Below, piece after piece: positions 32,380 through 44,833 of a DNA stretch of 64,000 nucleotides. The DNA lies in NCBI RefSeq assembly GCF_030272615.1, contig NC_081414.1:234656733-234720732 (forward strand), read 5' to 3'. Below the pieces are notes generated by a model, which ran no database searches, was not told the DNA's origin, and saw only the letters and a program-made list of their open reading frames with translations. This stretch comes from Cryptomeria japonica. Lineage: Eukaryota > Streptophyta > Pinopsida > Cupressales > Cupressaceae. The first letter of the stretch is position 1. Every line of letters begins with the position of its first letter. Both the position numbers and the translations under genes were made by a program.

Positions 32380-33799
32380 CTTGGGAGCTAGTACCTAGAC
32401 CAATGGATAGAAATGTGATAGGAACTAAGTGCGTGTTTTGGAACAAACTAAACGAACAAGGACAAGTCATAAAGAACAGGGAAAAATTAGTATTTAAAAG
32501 CTATTCTCGGGTAGAAGGTATTCATTTTGAAGAAACTTTTTCTCTAGGGTGGAAGCTATTAGAATGTTTCTTGCTTTATCTACCTACAAGAACTTCAGAG
32601 TATATTAGATGGATGTTAAGTCAACATTTCTGAATGGAGAACTAGAAGAAGAGTAGATTGAACAACCAAGTGGATTTAGATTACATCAAAAGATCCAAAC
32701 ACAGTTTGGAAATTAAAGAAGACATTTTATGGACTCAAAAGGGATCCTAGAGCATGGTATGTGAGAGTAGATAGATATTTGTAACAACAAAACTTCAAGA
32801 AAGGAACTATAGACAACAATCTATATTTTAAGGTTGAAGGCATTAAGTTGTTGATTATTTTTGTTTATATTGGTAACATTATCTTTGGAGTAAGTGATGG
32901 CTTGTGTAAAAAATTTATAGAAGAGATGCAAAAAGAATTTGAGATGTCTATGTTTATCTCGGTATTCAAGTCACTCGGTTGAAAGATGAAATCTTTATTT
33001 CTCAAGCTAAGTATGTTAAAGAGATGTTAAAGAAGTTTGATATGGAGAATTGTAAACCTCTTACTACCCCTTTACTGTTGGATGCAAAATAGGCAAAGAT
33101 AATAAGTCTTTGAACATTGATCAAAAGAAGTACATATCTATGATTAGAGGATTGTTATATCTTACTACTTCTAGACCAGATATTATGCAGGCTATATGCT
33201 TGGTTCCAAGATATAAAAGCTAGTTCGAAACAAACTCATTATCAAGCAGTGAAGAGGATTTTTAGATATCTAAAAGGAACTTGGGACTTTGGCCGTACAA
33301 GAAGGATGGAGATTTCATGCTGAAAGCATATGTAGATGTTGATTGGGTCGAAATTATTGATGTTAGGAAAAGTACTAGTTGCGGTACATTCTTTTTGGGA
33401 GATAGATTGGTTTCATGGATACGTAAGAAACAAGAATCACTATTATTATCCACTATAGAAGCTAAACATATTATTGCGACATCTTGTTGTACTCAAGTTT
33501 TGTGGATGAAGCAGACTCTTAAGGATATTAGAGTGGTATATGATGAAGCTATTCCTATTACATGTGATAATAGCAGTGTTATAAATATTTCAAAGAATCT
33601 GGTTATGCATTCAAGAACTAAACATATCTCAATCCGTTATCATTTCCTAAGAGAGAAGGTTGTAGAGAAATAATTCAAACTGGAATACATTTCTACAACA
33701 TAGAAAGTAGCAGATATTTTTACCAAGGCATCAGTGAAGGATACTTTTGATTATCTTAGGCAAAAGTTAGGGGTTATTGACACTCCTTTTTCTAACTAG
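32380..33799 (+). pseudogene. Element V reverse transcriptase and RNase H remnant
   Basis: RT opens with NVIGTKCVFWNKLNEQGQV; the catalytic box reads FVYIGN, so both aspartates of YVDD are lost. RNase H shows YVDVDWVEIIDVRKSTS, LLSTIEAKHIIATSCCTQVLW, CDNSSVINISKNLVMHSRTKH and a final LRQKLGVIDTPF. At least three frame changes occur between 32530 and 33270. Confidence 0.8.
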
Positions 33800-34031
33800 A
33801 TTCATTTTAGTGGTGCATCTTTCTAGGGGGGGACTTAGCGCTTATCTTTGTCTCCCGAATTAATGTTGTTGTTGCTCTCAAGGGTAGCATTGGTGTGAAT
33901 TGGTCAACATGGTTTGCAAAACCCTTTGTCATTGTTGTCAAACAGGGAATGAGTTGGAGAGATTTGTTGTGAGATTATTATGATCAAGTGATATGTTGGT
34001 GTTGTCAAGTTCTATATTGGTGTTGCCATCA

Positions 34032-34810
34032 ATAAAAAAGAGGAAGATTGTTAAAGATTGTTGGTAGCATGAGCTTGTGTGGTTGTCATTGATCTTAAAC
34101 CTAGTTATCCAAATGGATGTTAGTTCAAATACGCTATTGGTTGTTATGGATTGTGATTTGTATTGCAATTAATGTTTTTAGTATTGGTTGTGCCATCTTG
34201 TATTCAGGATAGTCCAGAAAGCTTTTGGTGCCCTCTGGATATGTTGTTAATTGTGTTGTGGTTCAGTGGATCATATTCTTTAGATCCGGATATGTGTTGA
34301 AAGATGTGTTGAGATTTTGTTTTGAGTCTCATCATGGAATGTGGAGATCCACATTTAGTATTTTGCATTGGAAGAGGTTATGTAGACGACTAGTTGTTAT
34401 TTCTACATGTTACATTTGGTAATGGCTTTGAATTATGTGTTGACATGTGAAAATAATTACATCAATCTTTGAAGGATGTATTGTAATATTTTTTGGTTCT
34501 CTCCTTCTCCTAGAGTGGACTAATTTGTGTATTTTAGGTGCAGCTGGCTTATTTTGTGTAATATTGCTTATTCTATTTTGGTCGACCCTTAATTAGGATT
34601 TCAATGTAGTATCTCATATTTAAGATCTATGGATGGATGGATTGTAGTGTGAATGAGAAGTGAATTGTGTGAGAAGTGTATGTGAATGATTTGCAAGCAA
34701 ATTGAGTTTTTGGTTGTCTAAAAGTTAGTCTGAGAAGAGCTTCGAAGGTGATATATTCTACAAGATAGTGTGTAGTAAAGTGAATATTATCAAAGATGTT
34801 TGCCATGGTG
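34032..34810 (+). mobile_element. Polypurine tract and 3' LTR of element V (end unclear)
   Basis: The tract ataaaaaagaggaagat (34032-34048) precedes tgttaaagattgttgg, the LTR start. The rest to about 34810 is non-coding, T/G-rich and without a clear CA terminus. With no second copy, the end is a guess. Bases 33800-34031 are an untranslated stretch with a second purine run (tagggggggac, about 33822). Confidence 0.5.
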
Positions 34811-35034
34811 TTGGTTGCTAATAAACCTAGAGGATCTAGTTAATACTGAGAGGGGGTTGAATCAATATTAACAAAAACTAAAACTTTCAACACCAAAACA
34901 GACTTATCTCAGATCTAAAAAACATTCAACACTTAAACCAAATCTTCATAACAGATTTCCTTATCAGATCTAGATAATCATTTCCTCTTATGCAAACTTA
35001 TTAATCAGATCAGCCATGAATTCGATATCAAACC
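34811..35034 (-). mobile_element. Copia LTR fragment K
   Basis: Contains taatactgagagggggttgaatcaatatt, the counterpart of the ctgagagggggggtgaatcagta block near the inner end of the Y and Z LTRs, with related AT-rich sequence after it. It is cut at 35035 by the LTR of Y. I could not find a convincing continuation on the other side of Y. Confidence 0.5.
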
Positions 35035-36469
35035 TGATGGTATGATGAAAGAATAAGTATCCAGTAGAATACTAAGAGGGGGGGTGAATCAGTATACTAA
35101 AAAACTAATACAAACTTCCCAATCTCAAATTCAAACTCACAAAGTAAACTTTCACTTATTAAGATCAATACTCAACATCAACCAATTAACTGTTATAACA
35201 ACTTAACAGTAAACAACTTCAATCTTATAAATATCAAAATGCTTAATCATATCTCAACATATTCACTCTCAATGCTTCTAGTTATCATGCCTAATCAGAA
35301 ATTAATTAAATCAACAAATAAGGTCATAACCACACAAAAAATTCACCACTTGACACAAATGTTTATACGTGGAAAACCCAAATAGATAGAAACCACGGTG
35401 AGATGAGACTCACAAGGATAGCTATCTGAACTCTTCTGAAGTTCACCCTGTTAGGAGCCAATCCTGTTAAAGCTTTTACAATAAGTCTTGTTAAGAACTG
35501 ATTCTGTTAGGAGTCACCCAGTTAAGGGATTTACAAAATGCCTTGATGAGAAAGCAAAATACCCTATTAGGAGTAACCTCGGTAGAGGGTTTGAGAATCC
35601 AAGCTAATGGACCACTTTGTTAGAGGATTTAATAAGTAACCAAGCTTGTTAGAGCTTACCCGGTTAGGGGATTTCAATTCTGCTGTAATTGTTAGAAAAC
35701 AACATGTTTTCCTTATCTATCTAAATAGCACTATATTTGCTTGATCAAATCCTTTTAAGCTTCAATCTGCCTTTACACAAACTGCAGATCCATTCTCCAG
35801 TTAGGCAACCACACACTCAAGTGGATTTCAGCCAACACTTTGCCAACACTCTTACAAACAACTTCATCGACCTTAGATACAAATCAATTAGGTCGGTAAC
35901 ACAACAAAAACCTAATTCTCTCATAGAGATTACAAACAAGTCGGTTCAATCTTGATCATTAGAAATCATAACAATCTTTTCACATTCTTCAAGAAAATTA
36001 CAACCACTCCATGATCACTGCTTCATCGAACTTTGTAACTCATCACGCGCTATGCATTAGATGCAATCCACTTTACTCATTCTCTAGACAATCAAACAAA
36101 CAAACAATGCACCAAAAACAATCTGAACTTATCCCCATTCAATGATCACATGTGTCTCCATCATTACCGCTCATCATTAGATCTTAAACCAACAAACTTG
36201 ATCCGTTAGGGTTTAACAAAAAACAACTGGTAGGGTTTACCGGTTACATTGCATAGAAAAGGGTTTAACCTTATACACCGGTTTACCGGTTCAACTCACA
36301 AACTAACATACCGGTTTATAACATCTTCCTCAAAGCTCTTCCTGCTCGTTACAAGCCAATACCAATAATAACGACAATATCAGCAATATCATAAATACTA
36401 TTACCGGTTCAATTGACATCAATGACAACATAACATATCATTAATGCAATCTTCATGAAAATGCCAACA
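35035..36469 (-). mobile_element. 3' LTR of Y
   Basis: 1,435 bp from tgatggtatg to atgccaaca. On the sense strand it is preceded by the tract GCCAAAGGGGGAGAT. It contains ctaagagggggggtgaatcag near 35075, the module ttatacgtggaaaacccaa...accacggtgag near 35365-35405, and repeated gttaggagt / gttaagggattt words (35440-35670). Confidence 0.93.
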
Positions 36470-36833
36470 ATCTCCCCCTTTGGCATTTATGGCAATACAA
36501 ATGTCAACGCCTCTGATTGTTGTTGTGATTGGTGAATAGGAATCCTGGTTTAGATTACCAAGTATTCACCATGCTCTATCTATCATCGGCCTATCACTGG
36601 TTTGCCTTTGCCAGTCACATAATTCTTCTCCTCAATCACATAATTCTTCTCCCCCTTTGACAACAATGCCAAATTGAAAGTAAAATATGTAATGTCAAAT
36701 TTTCCCTGTGCATCAACAACATACTACAACTTGATGCTCCCCTTGTTGAATACATCCACTTCTTCATCAATCCATGTAAAATTTTACTAGTAATTCAGGG
36801 ACTAATGCAATCAACATCATGCTCAACTAACTT

Positions 36834-37517
36834 CATGAAGAGGGACAACCCCCAACTAACTTCTAAGATACTCAAAAGTAGTCTTAGACAGAGGTTTGGT
36901 AAAGATATCTGTAAGCTTCTCTTGGGTAGAGACATGCTCTAAGATAACATCTTTACTTTGAACTTTTTCCCTCAAAAAGTGATACTTCAATTCAATGTGC
37001 TTGGTGTGAGCATGCAAAACAGGATTCTTAGAAATATTAATGACACTTGTATTATCACTTAAAATCTTTATAGGTTTTGAGATCTTCATCTTAAAACCTT
37101 CCAAAATGTGCCTCATCCAAATAGATTGTGTGCAATTCATGTAAGCTGCAACATACTCAGCTTCAGTAGTAGATTATGAAGTACAACTCTGCTTCTTACT
37201 ACTCCATGAAACTAGCCTTCCTCCTAGAAATAATTCTCCACCAGTAGTACTTTTTTGGTCATGAATATTTCCTGCCCAATCAGCATCAGTGTATGCCTTC
37301 AAATCAAAGTTGCCTCCATATGTATACCATAATCTATAGTCAACTGTACTTTTTAGATATCTAAAAATTCTCTTTGTTGCTATCAGGTGTGCTTCCTTTG
37401 GATTCTTTTGAAATCTTGCAACTATACCAACCGCAAGGAAAATATCCGGTTTGTTGTGAACAACACAGTGTAATTTGCCAATCATTGACCTATATTCCTT
37501 TTCATCAACAGACTTGG
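36834..37517 (-). pseudogene. Y reverse transcriptase end and RNase H
   Basis: Continues the Y frame after the Z insertion: the segment 37485-37174 carries MIGKLHCVVHNKPDIF and the RNase H start DADWAGNIHDQKSTTGG; after a stop, 37140-36856 carries NCTQSIWMRHILEGF, LSDNTSVINISKNPVLH and the C-terminal LADIFTKPL-type end. A stop interrupts the final KLGV motif at 36856-36858. The RNase H aspartates are visible. Confidence 0.88.
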
Positions 37518-38980
37518 TGATAACTCAATGATGAACGGATAGTACCAAACTGGTACTGAGAGGGGGGGGTGAATCAGTACAGACAAAAACACATTCCTAA
37601 AACTGGTTTGTCAGCAGACACTGTGCTTTGGCAGGCAAACAGTAACACTGGTCTTAAACGGAGTACAACCGACAAAACCTAGAATAACTGAGACAAGCAT
37701 AAACCAGTTGACACTTATCTTTTCATACAATCTAATACTTCATTTCCATTTCACCCTGGTGCATGAACAGGTAATCTATCATCAAAATATATAAACAGCT
37801 AGATCAACATGATTTACCTTCAGACACAGATCACTTAAACCATCACATGAATAACACCACACATGACACACAGATTTTTCACGTGGAAACCCAACTGGGA
37901 AAAACCACGGTGGGGATGAATACCCACAAGCTGTTTTTGAACTCTTTACAAGTCCACTATGTTAGAAGCCTTGTCTAGTTAAAGACTGATACAATAGGTT
38001 CTATTAGGAATCGATCCTGTTAGGGATCACCCGGTTAAGGGATGGCTAGAATACCCAGTTAAGGGTTAAACCCTGTTAAAGGTTACCTTGTTAGAGGATT
38101 TCAAGAACTCAATGGTTTTGAGTCACCCTGTCAAAGGATTTACAATAAGCCGGTTAAAGCTACCCTGTTAAGGGATTTTGCAACTGTTGAAGTGGTTAGA
38201 GATCAACAGGTATTACAATGATCTGGTAACAACACTCAATGCCAATGCAGATCTGCTTTAGCTCCTCTTCACCTTCTGCACTTACACTCTGCAGGTATCA
38301 CTTCTCTCCTCTGGTCTGGAAAGAATCATGTATCTCTTCACTTGGATACACACACACAACTTTTGCCAACAACCTCAGAAAGAAACACAACATCGACCTT
38401 ATAGGAAACAGATAGCTCGGTAGCATAAACCCTAAACCCTAAACCTGTTAGGTTAAGAAATTCAAACGATTCAATCCTGACCATTGAACACATTGCATTA
38501 AATGCAACAGTCTTGAACTGATCTCAAGACGTTCTCCATCATTCGTTTTCCACTGCTTTCATGGCGGCTGATAACCCATCACACGTTTTCACCATTTATA
38601 GACTTCGCACATTCCTGAGGTAGATAGGAACAATCTCCTTCATGCAAGATCCTTCATGCGCACAAGGTTGATGTGGCAACATGATCTGTTCTTCGTTACA
38701 ATGCTAACTCATCACACAAAGTCATCGGTTGAGTCACACAGGCTTGAAGCACTTCAACCAGAAACCCTGAAGCTGAGACTACCAACTGGTAGTCATACAA
38801 AGCTTCCATGTACCGGTTCCCATATCAACATGCTGGTTCACCTTGAACAAACATAGCGCTCCACTTTGGCACATATACCGATTCACAATGTTATACCGGT
38901 TCTCACTTCTTCAACATATTGACATCAATGACAACATACAATGTCATCATGTCCTCATATCGGTTCACATAATGCCAACA
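37518..38980 (-). mobile_element. 3' LTR of Z
   Basis: 1,463 bp, tgataactcaatg to aatgccaaca, followed by atctccccctttg, the complement of the polypurine tract. It carries the same modules as the Y LTRs: gagaggggggggtgaatcag (37558), acgtggaaacccaactgggaaa (37879), and gttagggatcacccggttaaggg words. Bases 38981-39229 are the Z 3' untranslated region. Confidence 0.95.
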
Positions 38981-39229
38981 ATCTCCCCCTTTGCAATTGA
39001 TGGAAATATACAAATATATCTCTCTGCTTCAAATCTTCTCCCCCAATTTCTATAGATATCTTCTTTGATTCACTTCTTCTCCCCCTTTGACAACAATTCC
39101 AAAGTGGAGGCACGAGCTTCCCTGTTCCATTATGTTGCTCCCCCTGAGGAGTAGCATCCTTCAACACATCAATCCTGAAAAAAAAATTGACTATTTAATA
39201 CCTGATTGATGTGGAGCATATACCTTTAG

Positions 39230-39949
39230 TTCACCTCCTAAAGGGGCAGCACCCCTAATTCACCTCTTAAGTACATAATGTATCCTTTGGGAGAGGCTTG
39301 GTGAATATGTCTGCTAACTGCTCCTTACTGGAAACATGTTCTAGTGCAATCTCTTTGTTCTGAACCTTTTCCCTCAAGAAATGATACTTAAGCTCAAAGT
39401 GCTTGGTTCTAGAATGTAAAACCAAATTCTTGGAGATGTTAATTGCACTAGTATTGTCACAAAATATATTTACCGGTTCAGATACAGGAACTTTGAAGCC
39501 ATTTAATACATGCTTCATCCAAATTGTCTGAGTGTAGTTCATGAAAGCTGCAACATACTCTGCTTCCACTGTAGACTGAGAGATACAACTCTACTTCTTA
39601 CTCATCCATGAGACCAGTCTACCATCGAGAAAGAATGAACCACCGATTATGCTCTTCTGGTTGTCCACATTACCTGCCCAATCAGCATCTGTGAATACTT
39701 TCAAGTTGAAATCCTTGCTATATGGATACCACAATCCATAATCAATAGTTCCCTTCAGATACCTAAGAATCCACTTGATTGCAACCAAGTGAGATTCTCT
39801 TGGACTTTTCTGGAACCTTGCAGTAATGCCAACTGCATGTGCAATATCTCATCTATTATGCACTACATAATGCAACTTACCAATCATTGATCGGTATTCC
39901 TTCTCATTAACCAATGATGAGTCATCCTCTTTGGATAGTTTACAACCGG
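39230..39949 (-). pseudogene. Z RNase H and RT end (frameshift, stops)
   Basis: A one-base deletion near 39957, in the sequence matching TPMVTG of Y, shifts the frame. The rest reads in the new phase: VAIKWILRYLKGTIDYGLW, FTDADWAGNVDNQKS, a stop at 39591-39593, then EAEYVAAFMNYTQTIW, CDNTSAINISKNLVLHSRTKH and EQLADIFTKPLPKDT. The catalytic Asp-Glu-Asp are visible. A second shift disturbs the last residues. Confidence 0.88.
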
Positions 39950-40660
39950 TCACCATGGTGTACCAACTAGTTTGCTATCTTCCATGCCAAAGGTCTTCAA
40001 CACCTCTTTGACATACTTGAACTGAGTGATAAAGATTCCATCTTTCATTTGCTGAATCTGCAGTCCAATGAAGAACTTAATCTCCCCTATGAGTGACATC
40101 TCAAACTCTTTCTTCATCTCATCTGCAAACTCATGACTCATCTTGTCATCTCCACCAAAGATAATATCATCAACAAATACCTCACAGATCAAGATATGAT
40201 CTCCTTCAGATTTCAAGTAGATATTGCTATCTTCACTTGTTCTCTCAAATCCAATCTTCACAAGATGGGAGTGCAGGTGTTCATACCATGCTCTAGGTGC
40301 CTGCTTTAGACCATATAAGGCTTTATGTAGCCTACACACCATGTCACTGTCTTCAGATAGGGAAAACCCATCTGGTTGCTCTATATACACCTCCTCTTCA
40401 AGTACACCATTTAGGAATGCAGATTTTACATCCATTTGATATACTTTGAATCCTTTAAAAGCTACATATGCAAGAAGCATACGAACTCCTTCCAATCTGG
40501 CTACAGGAGCAAAGGTTTCTCCATAGTCTTCTCCTTCTTGGGCATATCCTTTATACACTAGTCTGGCTTTGTTTCTAATAACTGTGCCATCCTCATTCAG
40601 CTTATTTCTAAAAACCCATTTGGTACCGATGGCATTTTTATGCTCCAGTCTGGGTACCAA
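39950..40660 (-). CDS. Z reverse transcriptase (236 aa open)
   Basis: Open from [15 protein letters not shown] through [38 protein letters not shown] and [15 protein letters not shown] to the catalytic FVDDIIFGG and [17 protein letters not shown]. The FVDD box is intact. One residue is missing in YAQEGEDY relative to Y (YAQEEGEDY). Upstream, the stop at 40685-40687 separates it from integrase in the same phase. Confidence 0.93.
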   Translation of the reverse strand: MVPRLEHKNAIGTKWVFRNKLNEDGTVIRNKARLVYKGYAQEGEDYGETFAPVARLEGVRMLLAYVAFKGFKVYQMDVKSAFLNGVLEEEVYIEQPDGFSLSEDSDMVCRLHKALYGLKQAPRAWYEHLHSHLVKIGFERTSEDSNIYLKSEGDHILICEVFVDDIIFGGDDKMSHEFADEMKKEFEMSLIGEIKFFIGLQIQQMKDGIFITQFKYVKEVLKTFGMEDSKLVGTPW

Positions 40661-40684
40661 AAACCATGTACCATTTCTCGCTAT

Positions 40685-42214
40685 CTAGTCAAGTTCCTCT
40701 TCCATTGCCTTGATCCAGTCTTCATCTTTATGTGCCTCTTTGAATGATTTAGGTTCAAATTCAGAGATCATACATGAGTTTTCTCTGACCTTTCTTCTTG
40801 TAAGGATTCCTGCATCCTTATCTCCTATGATCTGCTTAGGATCATGATTCAGTTTGACATACCGAGGAATGGTCTTAACAGATTCCTCTTGCTTTTCTTC
40901 TTCATCCTCATCTCCATCAGTATCAACATCTATATCTACCGGTGTAGGAACACTGTTACTGGTACTTGGTTGACTGGCAACCAGTTCCCAGAAGGTTACA
41001 ACCAGTTCATTTACTGCTTGCTCACTACTGGTTTCCTTAGTTTTCTCAGAGGTTTCATCAACTCTCACATTGATGCTTTCCATAATTCTCTGAGTCCTAT
41101 TATTGAAACACTTGAGAGCTTTGCTCTTGGTGGAATATCCTAGGAATATTCCCTCATCACATTTTGCATCAAATTTGCTCTGGTGTTCGCTCCTCTTGAT
41201 GTAACATTTGCTACCAAACACTCTAAAGTAGCTAACCACAGGTGTCTTACTGGTCCAATACTCATAAGGAGTTTTATCCTTACCTTTCTTGATGAGTACC
41301 CGGTTCATTGTGTAGACTGCAGTGCTCACTGCTTCTCTCCAAAAGGTGTGAGCAACCTTTCCTTGAATCAGCATTGTTCTTGCTGCTTCAACCACAGTCC
41401 GGTTATTCCTCTCTGCTAGGCCATTCTGCTGTGGACTCCGGGGTATAGATAGTTGCCTCTTGATGCCATGTTCTTCACAGTACTTGTTGAATTCACTGGA
41501 AGTGAATTCCCCTCCTTGATCAGTTCTAAGGCACTTGATCCTTTTACCGCTTTCCTTTTCCACTAATGCTCTAAAAGCTTTGAACTTTCCAAAAGCTTCA
41601 GACTTATCCTTCAAGAATGTGACCCACATCATTCTTGAGCCATCATCAGTGAGAATCATGAAGTACCTATCACTCCTAGTTTTCATAGGACCACACAAAT
41701 CAGTATGCACAAGATCAAGTAAATTGTCAGCAGTGAAAGGTTTACCTTTAAAGATTGAGGAAGACATTTTCCCCAGTTGACACTCTCTGCACAAGGTATT
41801 TTCTGGTTTGCTCAGCACTGGCAATCCTCTAACTGCCTTGATCTTGCTGGCCTTCACAATGTTATTAAAGTTTACATGGCAGAGTCTCCTATGCCATATC
41901 CAACTGTCATCGAACTTGGCCATAAGACATGTACTGATATTTGCATTCAGATAAAATAGGTTACCTTTGGTCTGCATGTCGATGGCCACCAATTCACCAT
42001 TCTTTCCTTTGATTCTACACACTCCACTCTTGAATTCTAGAGTGAGACCATTATCATTCAGTTGGGCAACACTTAGAAGGTTGTGTCTGAGACCATCAAC
42101 CCAATACACATTGTCAGCACTACTCTTTCCATTCAGAGAGATGGACCCTCTACCTTTGACCATACATGGGGCATCATTACCAAAGTCAACCACACCACCA
42201 TCATACTCTTCCAA
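40685..42214 (-). CDS. Z protease end, GAG-pre-integrase and integrase (509 aa open)
   Basis: The second-longest open frame in the window. It starts after the protease active site (which lies just upstream in the gag segment, WIIDSGCSHHMT) with the beta-rich protease body (GNDAPCMVKGRGSISLNG). Next come the pre-integrase His/Cys motif (WIWHRRLCHVNFNN, CRECQLGK) and the integrase catalytic residues in LVHTDLCGP, CLRTDQGGEF and NGLAERNNR, all intact. After that come the YWTSKTPVVSYFRVFGSKCYIKR block, a variable acidic linker and the start of RT ([11 protein letters not shown]). It ends in TAG where Y has a glutamine codon. Confidence 0.94.
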   Translation of the reverse strand: MEEYDGGVVDFGNDAPCMVKGRGSISLNGKSSADNVYWVDGLRHNLLSVAQLNDNGLTLEFKSGVCRIKGKNGELVAIDMQTKGNLFYLNANISTCLMAKFDDSWIWHRRLCHVNFNNIVKASKIKAVRGLPVLSKPENTLCRECQLGKMSSSIFKGKPFTADNLLDLVHTDLCGPMKTRSDRYFMILTDDGSRMMWVTFLKDKSEAFGKFKAFRALVEKESGKRIKCLRTDQGGEFTSSEFNKYCEEHGIKRQLSIPRSPQQNGLAERNNRTVVEAARTMLIQGKVAHTFWREAVSTAVYTMNRVLIKKGKDKTPYEYWTSKTPVVSYFRVFGSKCYIKRSEHQSKFDAKCDEGIFLGYSTKSKALKCFNNRTQRIMESINVRVDETSEKTKETSSEQAVNELVVTFWELVASQPSTSNSVPTPVDIDVDTDGDEDEEEKQEESVKTIPRYVKLNHDPKQIIGDKDAGILTRRKVRENSCMISEFEPKSFKEAHKDEDWIKAMEEELD

Positions 42215-42223
42215 GGATAGAAA

Positions 42224-43309
42224 CTAGCTCCGGTCACTAGTCATATGGTGAGAACAGCCACTGTCAATAATCCACTCATTGGAATTATCAAAGTGGGAGA
42301 CAAGAACCTTCTTGTCTGACGCATCTTCCTTGACAGCAACAAACATGATATCTTCATTTTCTTCATCTTCGGATTCCTCATCTGTGACACCTTCATCAAC
42401 TGCCACAAAATAGTTTCTCTGGTTTCCTCCTTTGAATTTCTTGAACCTTTCCAGTTTGTCCTTGTTGTCACCATTAGGACAGTTTACAGCAATATGTCCT
42501 ATCTGGTTAGAAGAAAAGCATTTCAAAGGGAGCTTACCTCTATATTTACCGATTCCTTTAGGAAGTTTCCTGGCAAGAAGAGCTTCAAATTCCATCAGAA
42601 TCTCCTCATCATCCATTTCTCTGCTCTGTCTGGGTTCACCACTGGTGCTTGCTTCTTTTCCTTTTCTGGATGGTATAGCAGAAGCTTTGAAAGTTGATTC
42701 AATCTTTTGAACACTACCATCAAAACTATTTAGCTCATAGGCTGTCAACTTTGCAATGATGGATTCTAGGGGTACCTTAGTCTTGTTTATTGATCTCAAC
42801 TCCTGAATAGCAACAACCCTTATTGCATAGACCGGTAATAAGGATCTCAGAACTTTGCTTACCACAGTGGAATCTTCCATTTTACCACCTACACTCTTGA
42901 TATCTCTGACAATAGTTTTGATTCTTATTCCATACTGTTGAATGGTCTCACCTTCAACCATCTGCATGTCTTCAAACTTCCCTCTAAGGCTTTCTTCCTT
43001 AGCTTGTTTTACATGCTCATCACCACCATAGATATTTTCAAGAGTATCCCATACTTCTTTGGGATTAACTTTATCTTGGACATCAATAAACTCAATGTCA
43101 GATAAACTACTAATTAGGGCTTCCATGACTTGCCCATTCTCCTGCATCTCTCTCTTTTGGTCATCAGTGAGAGTACCGATAGGGGCAACATAAGCATTCT
43201 CAACATAGCTCTAGTGTTGAGCACCCATGCTTCTAATGTATATCTTCATTCTGTCTTTCCATATATTGAAATTATCTCTGTTGAACTTTGGACCTTCCCT
43301 CTTCATCAT
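42224..43309 (-). pseudogene. Z Gag with zinc knuckle and protease active site
   Basis: Start at the ATG complement 43307-43309 (MMKREGPKFNRDNFNIW). A TAG replaces a tryptophan codon (Y has YWDHV) in the first 50 codons, after which 307 residues are open. The core matches UBN2-type copia Gag (NPKEVWDTLENIYGGDEHVKQA). The knuckle is CFSSNQIGHIAVNC, with the second Cys replaced by Ser. An acidic stretch follows, then WIIDSGCSHHMT, the protease site with DSG intact. A stop lies at 42224-42226. Confidence 0.9.
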
Positions 43310-43366
43310 TAGACTGGGATCTTTTCCTCAAGCGGTTAAGCTTATAACACAGAGGACCTGGAGGAT

Positions 43367-43378
43367 GCTCTGATACCA
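43367..43378 (-). promoter_or_regulatory. iMet primer binding site of Z
   Basis: The + strand gctctgatacca matches the 3' end of initiator tRNA-Met; at lies between it and the LTR start at 43381. Confidence 0.92.
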
Positions 43379-43380
43379 AT

Positions 43381-44833
43381 TGATAACTCAATGATGAACA
43401 GATAGTGCCAAACCGATACTGAGAGGGGGGGGTGAATCAGTACAGACAAAAACACATTCCTAAAATTGGTTTGTTAGCAGACACTGTGCTTTGGCAGGCA
43501 AACAGTAACATCGGTCTTAAACGGAGTACAACCGACAAAACCCAGAATAACTGAGACAAGCATAAACCGGTTGACACTTATCTTTTCATACAATCTAATA
43601 CTTCATTTCCATTTCACCCTAGTGCATGAACAGGTAATCTATCATCAAAATATATAAACAGCTAGATCAACATGATTTAACTTCAGACACATATCACTTA
43701 AACCATCACATGAATAACACCACACATGACACACAGATTTTTCACATGGAAACCCAACTGGGAAAAACCACGGTGGGGATGAATACCCACAAGCTATTTT
43801 TGAACTCTTTAGAAGTTTGCTCTTTTAGGAACCTTGTCCGGTTAAAGACTGATACAATAGGTTTTGTTAGGAACCGATCCTGTTAGGGATCACCCGGTTA
43901 AGGGACGGCTAGAATACCCAGTTAAGGGTTAAACCTTGTTAAAGGTTACCTTGTTAGAGGATTTCAAGAACTCAATGGTTTTGAGTCACCCTGTCAAAGG
44001 ATTTATAGTAAGCCGGTTAAAGCTACCCTGTTAAGGGATTTCCCAGTTGTTGAAGTGGTTAGAGATCAACAGGTATTACAATGATATGGTAACAACACTC
44101 AATGCCAATGCAAATCCACTTTAGCTCCTCTTCACCTTCTGCACTTACACTCTATAGGTACTTCTCTTCTCTAGTCTGGCAAGAATCACGTATCTCTTCA
44201 CTTGGATACACACACACAACTTTTGCCAACAACCTTAGAAAGAAACACAACATCGACCTTATAGGAAACAAATAGGTTAGTAGCATAAACCCTAAACCTG
44301 TTAGGTTAAGCAATTCAAACGATTCAATCCTGACCGTTGAGCACATTGCATTAAATGAAACAGTCTTGAACCGATCTCAAGATGTTCTCCATCGTTCATC
44401 TTCCACCACTTTCATGGCGGCTGATAACCCATCACGCATTTTCACCGTTTACAGACTTCGCACATTCCCTAGGTAAATACGAATAATATCCTTCATGCAA
44501 GATCCTTCACGTGCACAAGGTTGACATGGCAACACGATCTATTCTTTGTTACAATGCTCACTCATCACACAAAGTCATCGGTTGAGTCACACAGGCTTGA
44601 AGCACTTCAACCGGAAACCCTGAAGTTGAGACTACCAACTGGTAGTCATACAAAGCTTCCATGTATCGGTTCCCATATCAACATGTCGATTCACCTTGAA
44701 CAAACACACCACTTCACTTTGGCACATATATCGGTTCACAATGTTATACCGGTTCTCACTTCTTCAACATATTGACATCAATGACAATATACAATGTCAT
44801 CATGTCCTCATACCAATTCACATAATGCCAACA
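43381..44833 (-). mobile_element. 5' LTR of Z
   Basis: 1,453 bp, aligned end to end with 37518-38980. Differences seen are mostly C/T and G/A, several at CCGG or ACCGGT words (for example ccagtt against ccggtt), fitting loss of methylated cytosines. The outer end aatgccaaca is followed by the target duplication cttag. Confidence 0.95.

Larger units (their letters stand above)
29760..34810 (+). mobile_element. Ty1/copia element V, heavily decayed, 5' end missing
   Basis: Plus-strand gag, protease, integrase, RT and RNase H remnants, a polypurine tract (34032-34048) and the start of a 3' LTR at 34049 (tgttaaagattg). There is no 5' LTR or primer site: LINE sequence runs to about 29755 and gag starts at once, so the 5' end was deleted. 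Many stops and several frame changes make it the oldest-looking copia element here. Confidence 0.82.
37518..44833 (-). mobile_element. Ty1/copia element Z, inserted in RT region of Y
   Basis: Complete minus-strand TNT1-like element: LTRs 37518-38980 and 43381-44833, iMet primer site, gag, protease, integrase, RT, RNase H. Target duplication CTTGG (37513-37517) and CTTAG (44834-44838) differ by one transition. Removing Z makes the Y frame continuous. In the first 215 aligned LTR bases there are about 10 substitutions, all transitions. Z is the best-preserved copia element here, with a few stops and one clear one-base deletion. Confidence 0.95.

Noticed and set aside
37518-44833. Y and Z LTRs as four copies of one tandem duplication
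   Set aside because: The two LTR pairs have different ends (tgatggtatg against tgataactca), and Z is bounded by a target duplication and interrupts the Y frame, so they are separate insertions.
44756-44833. C-terminal residues of the 312-aa Y ORF as Y protein
   Set aside because: The frame crosses into the Z LTR at 44834; residues below that point are LTR sequence.
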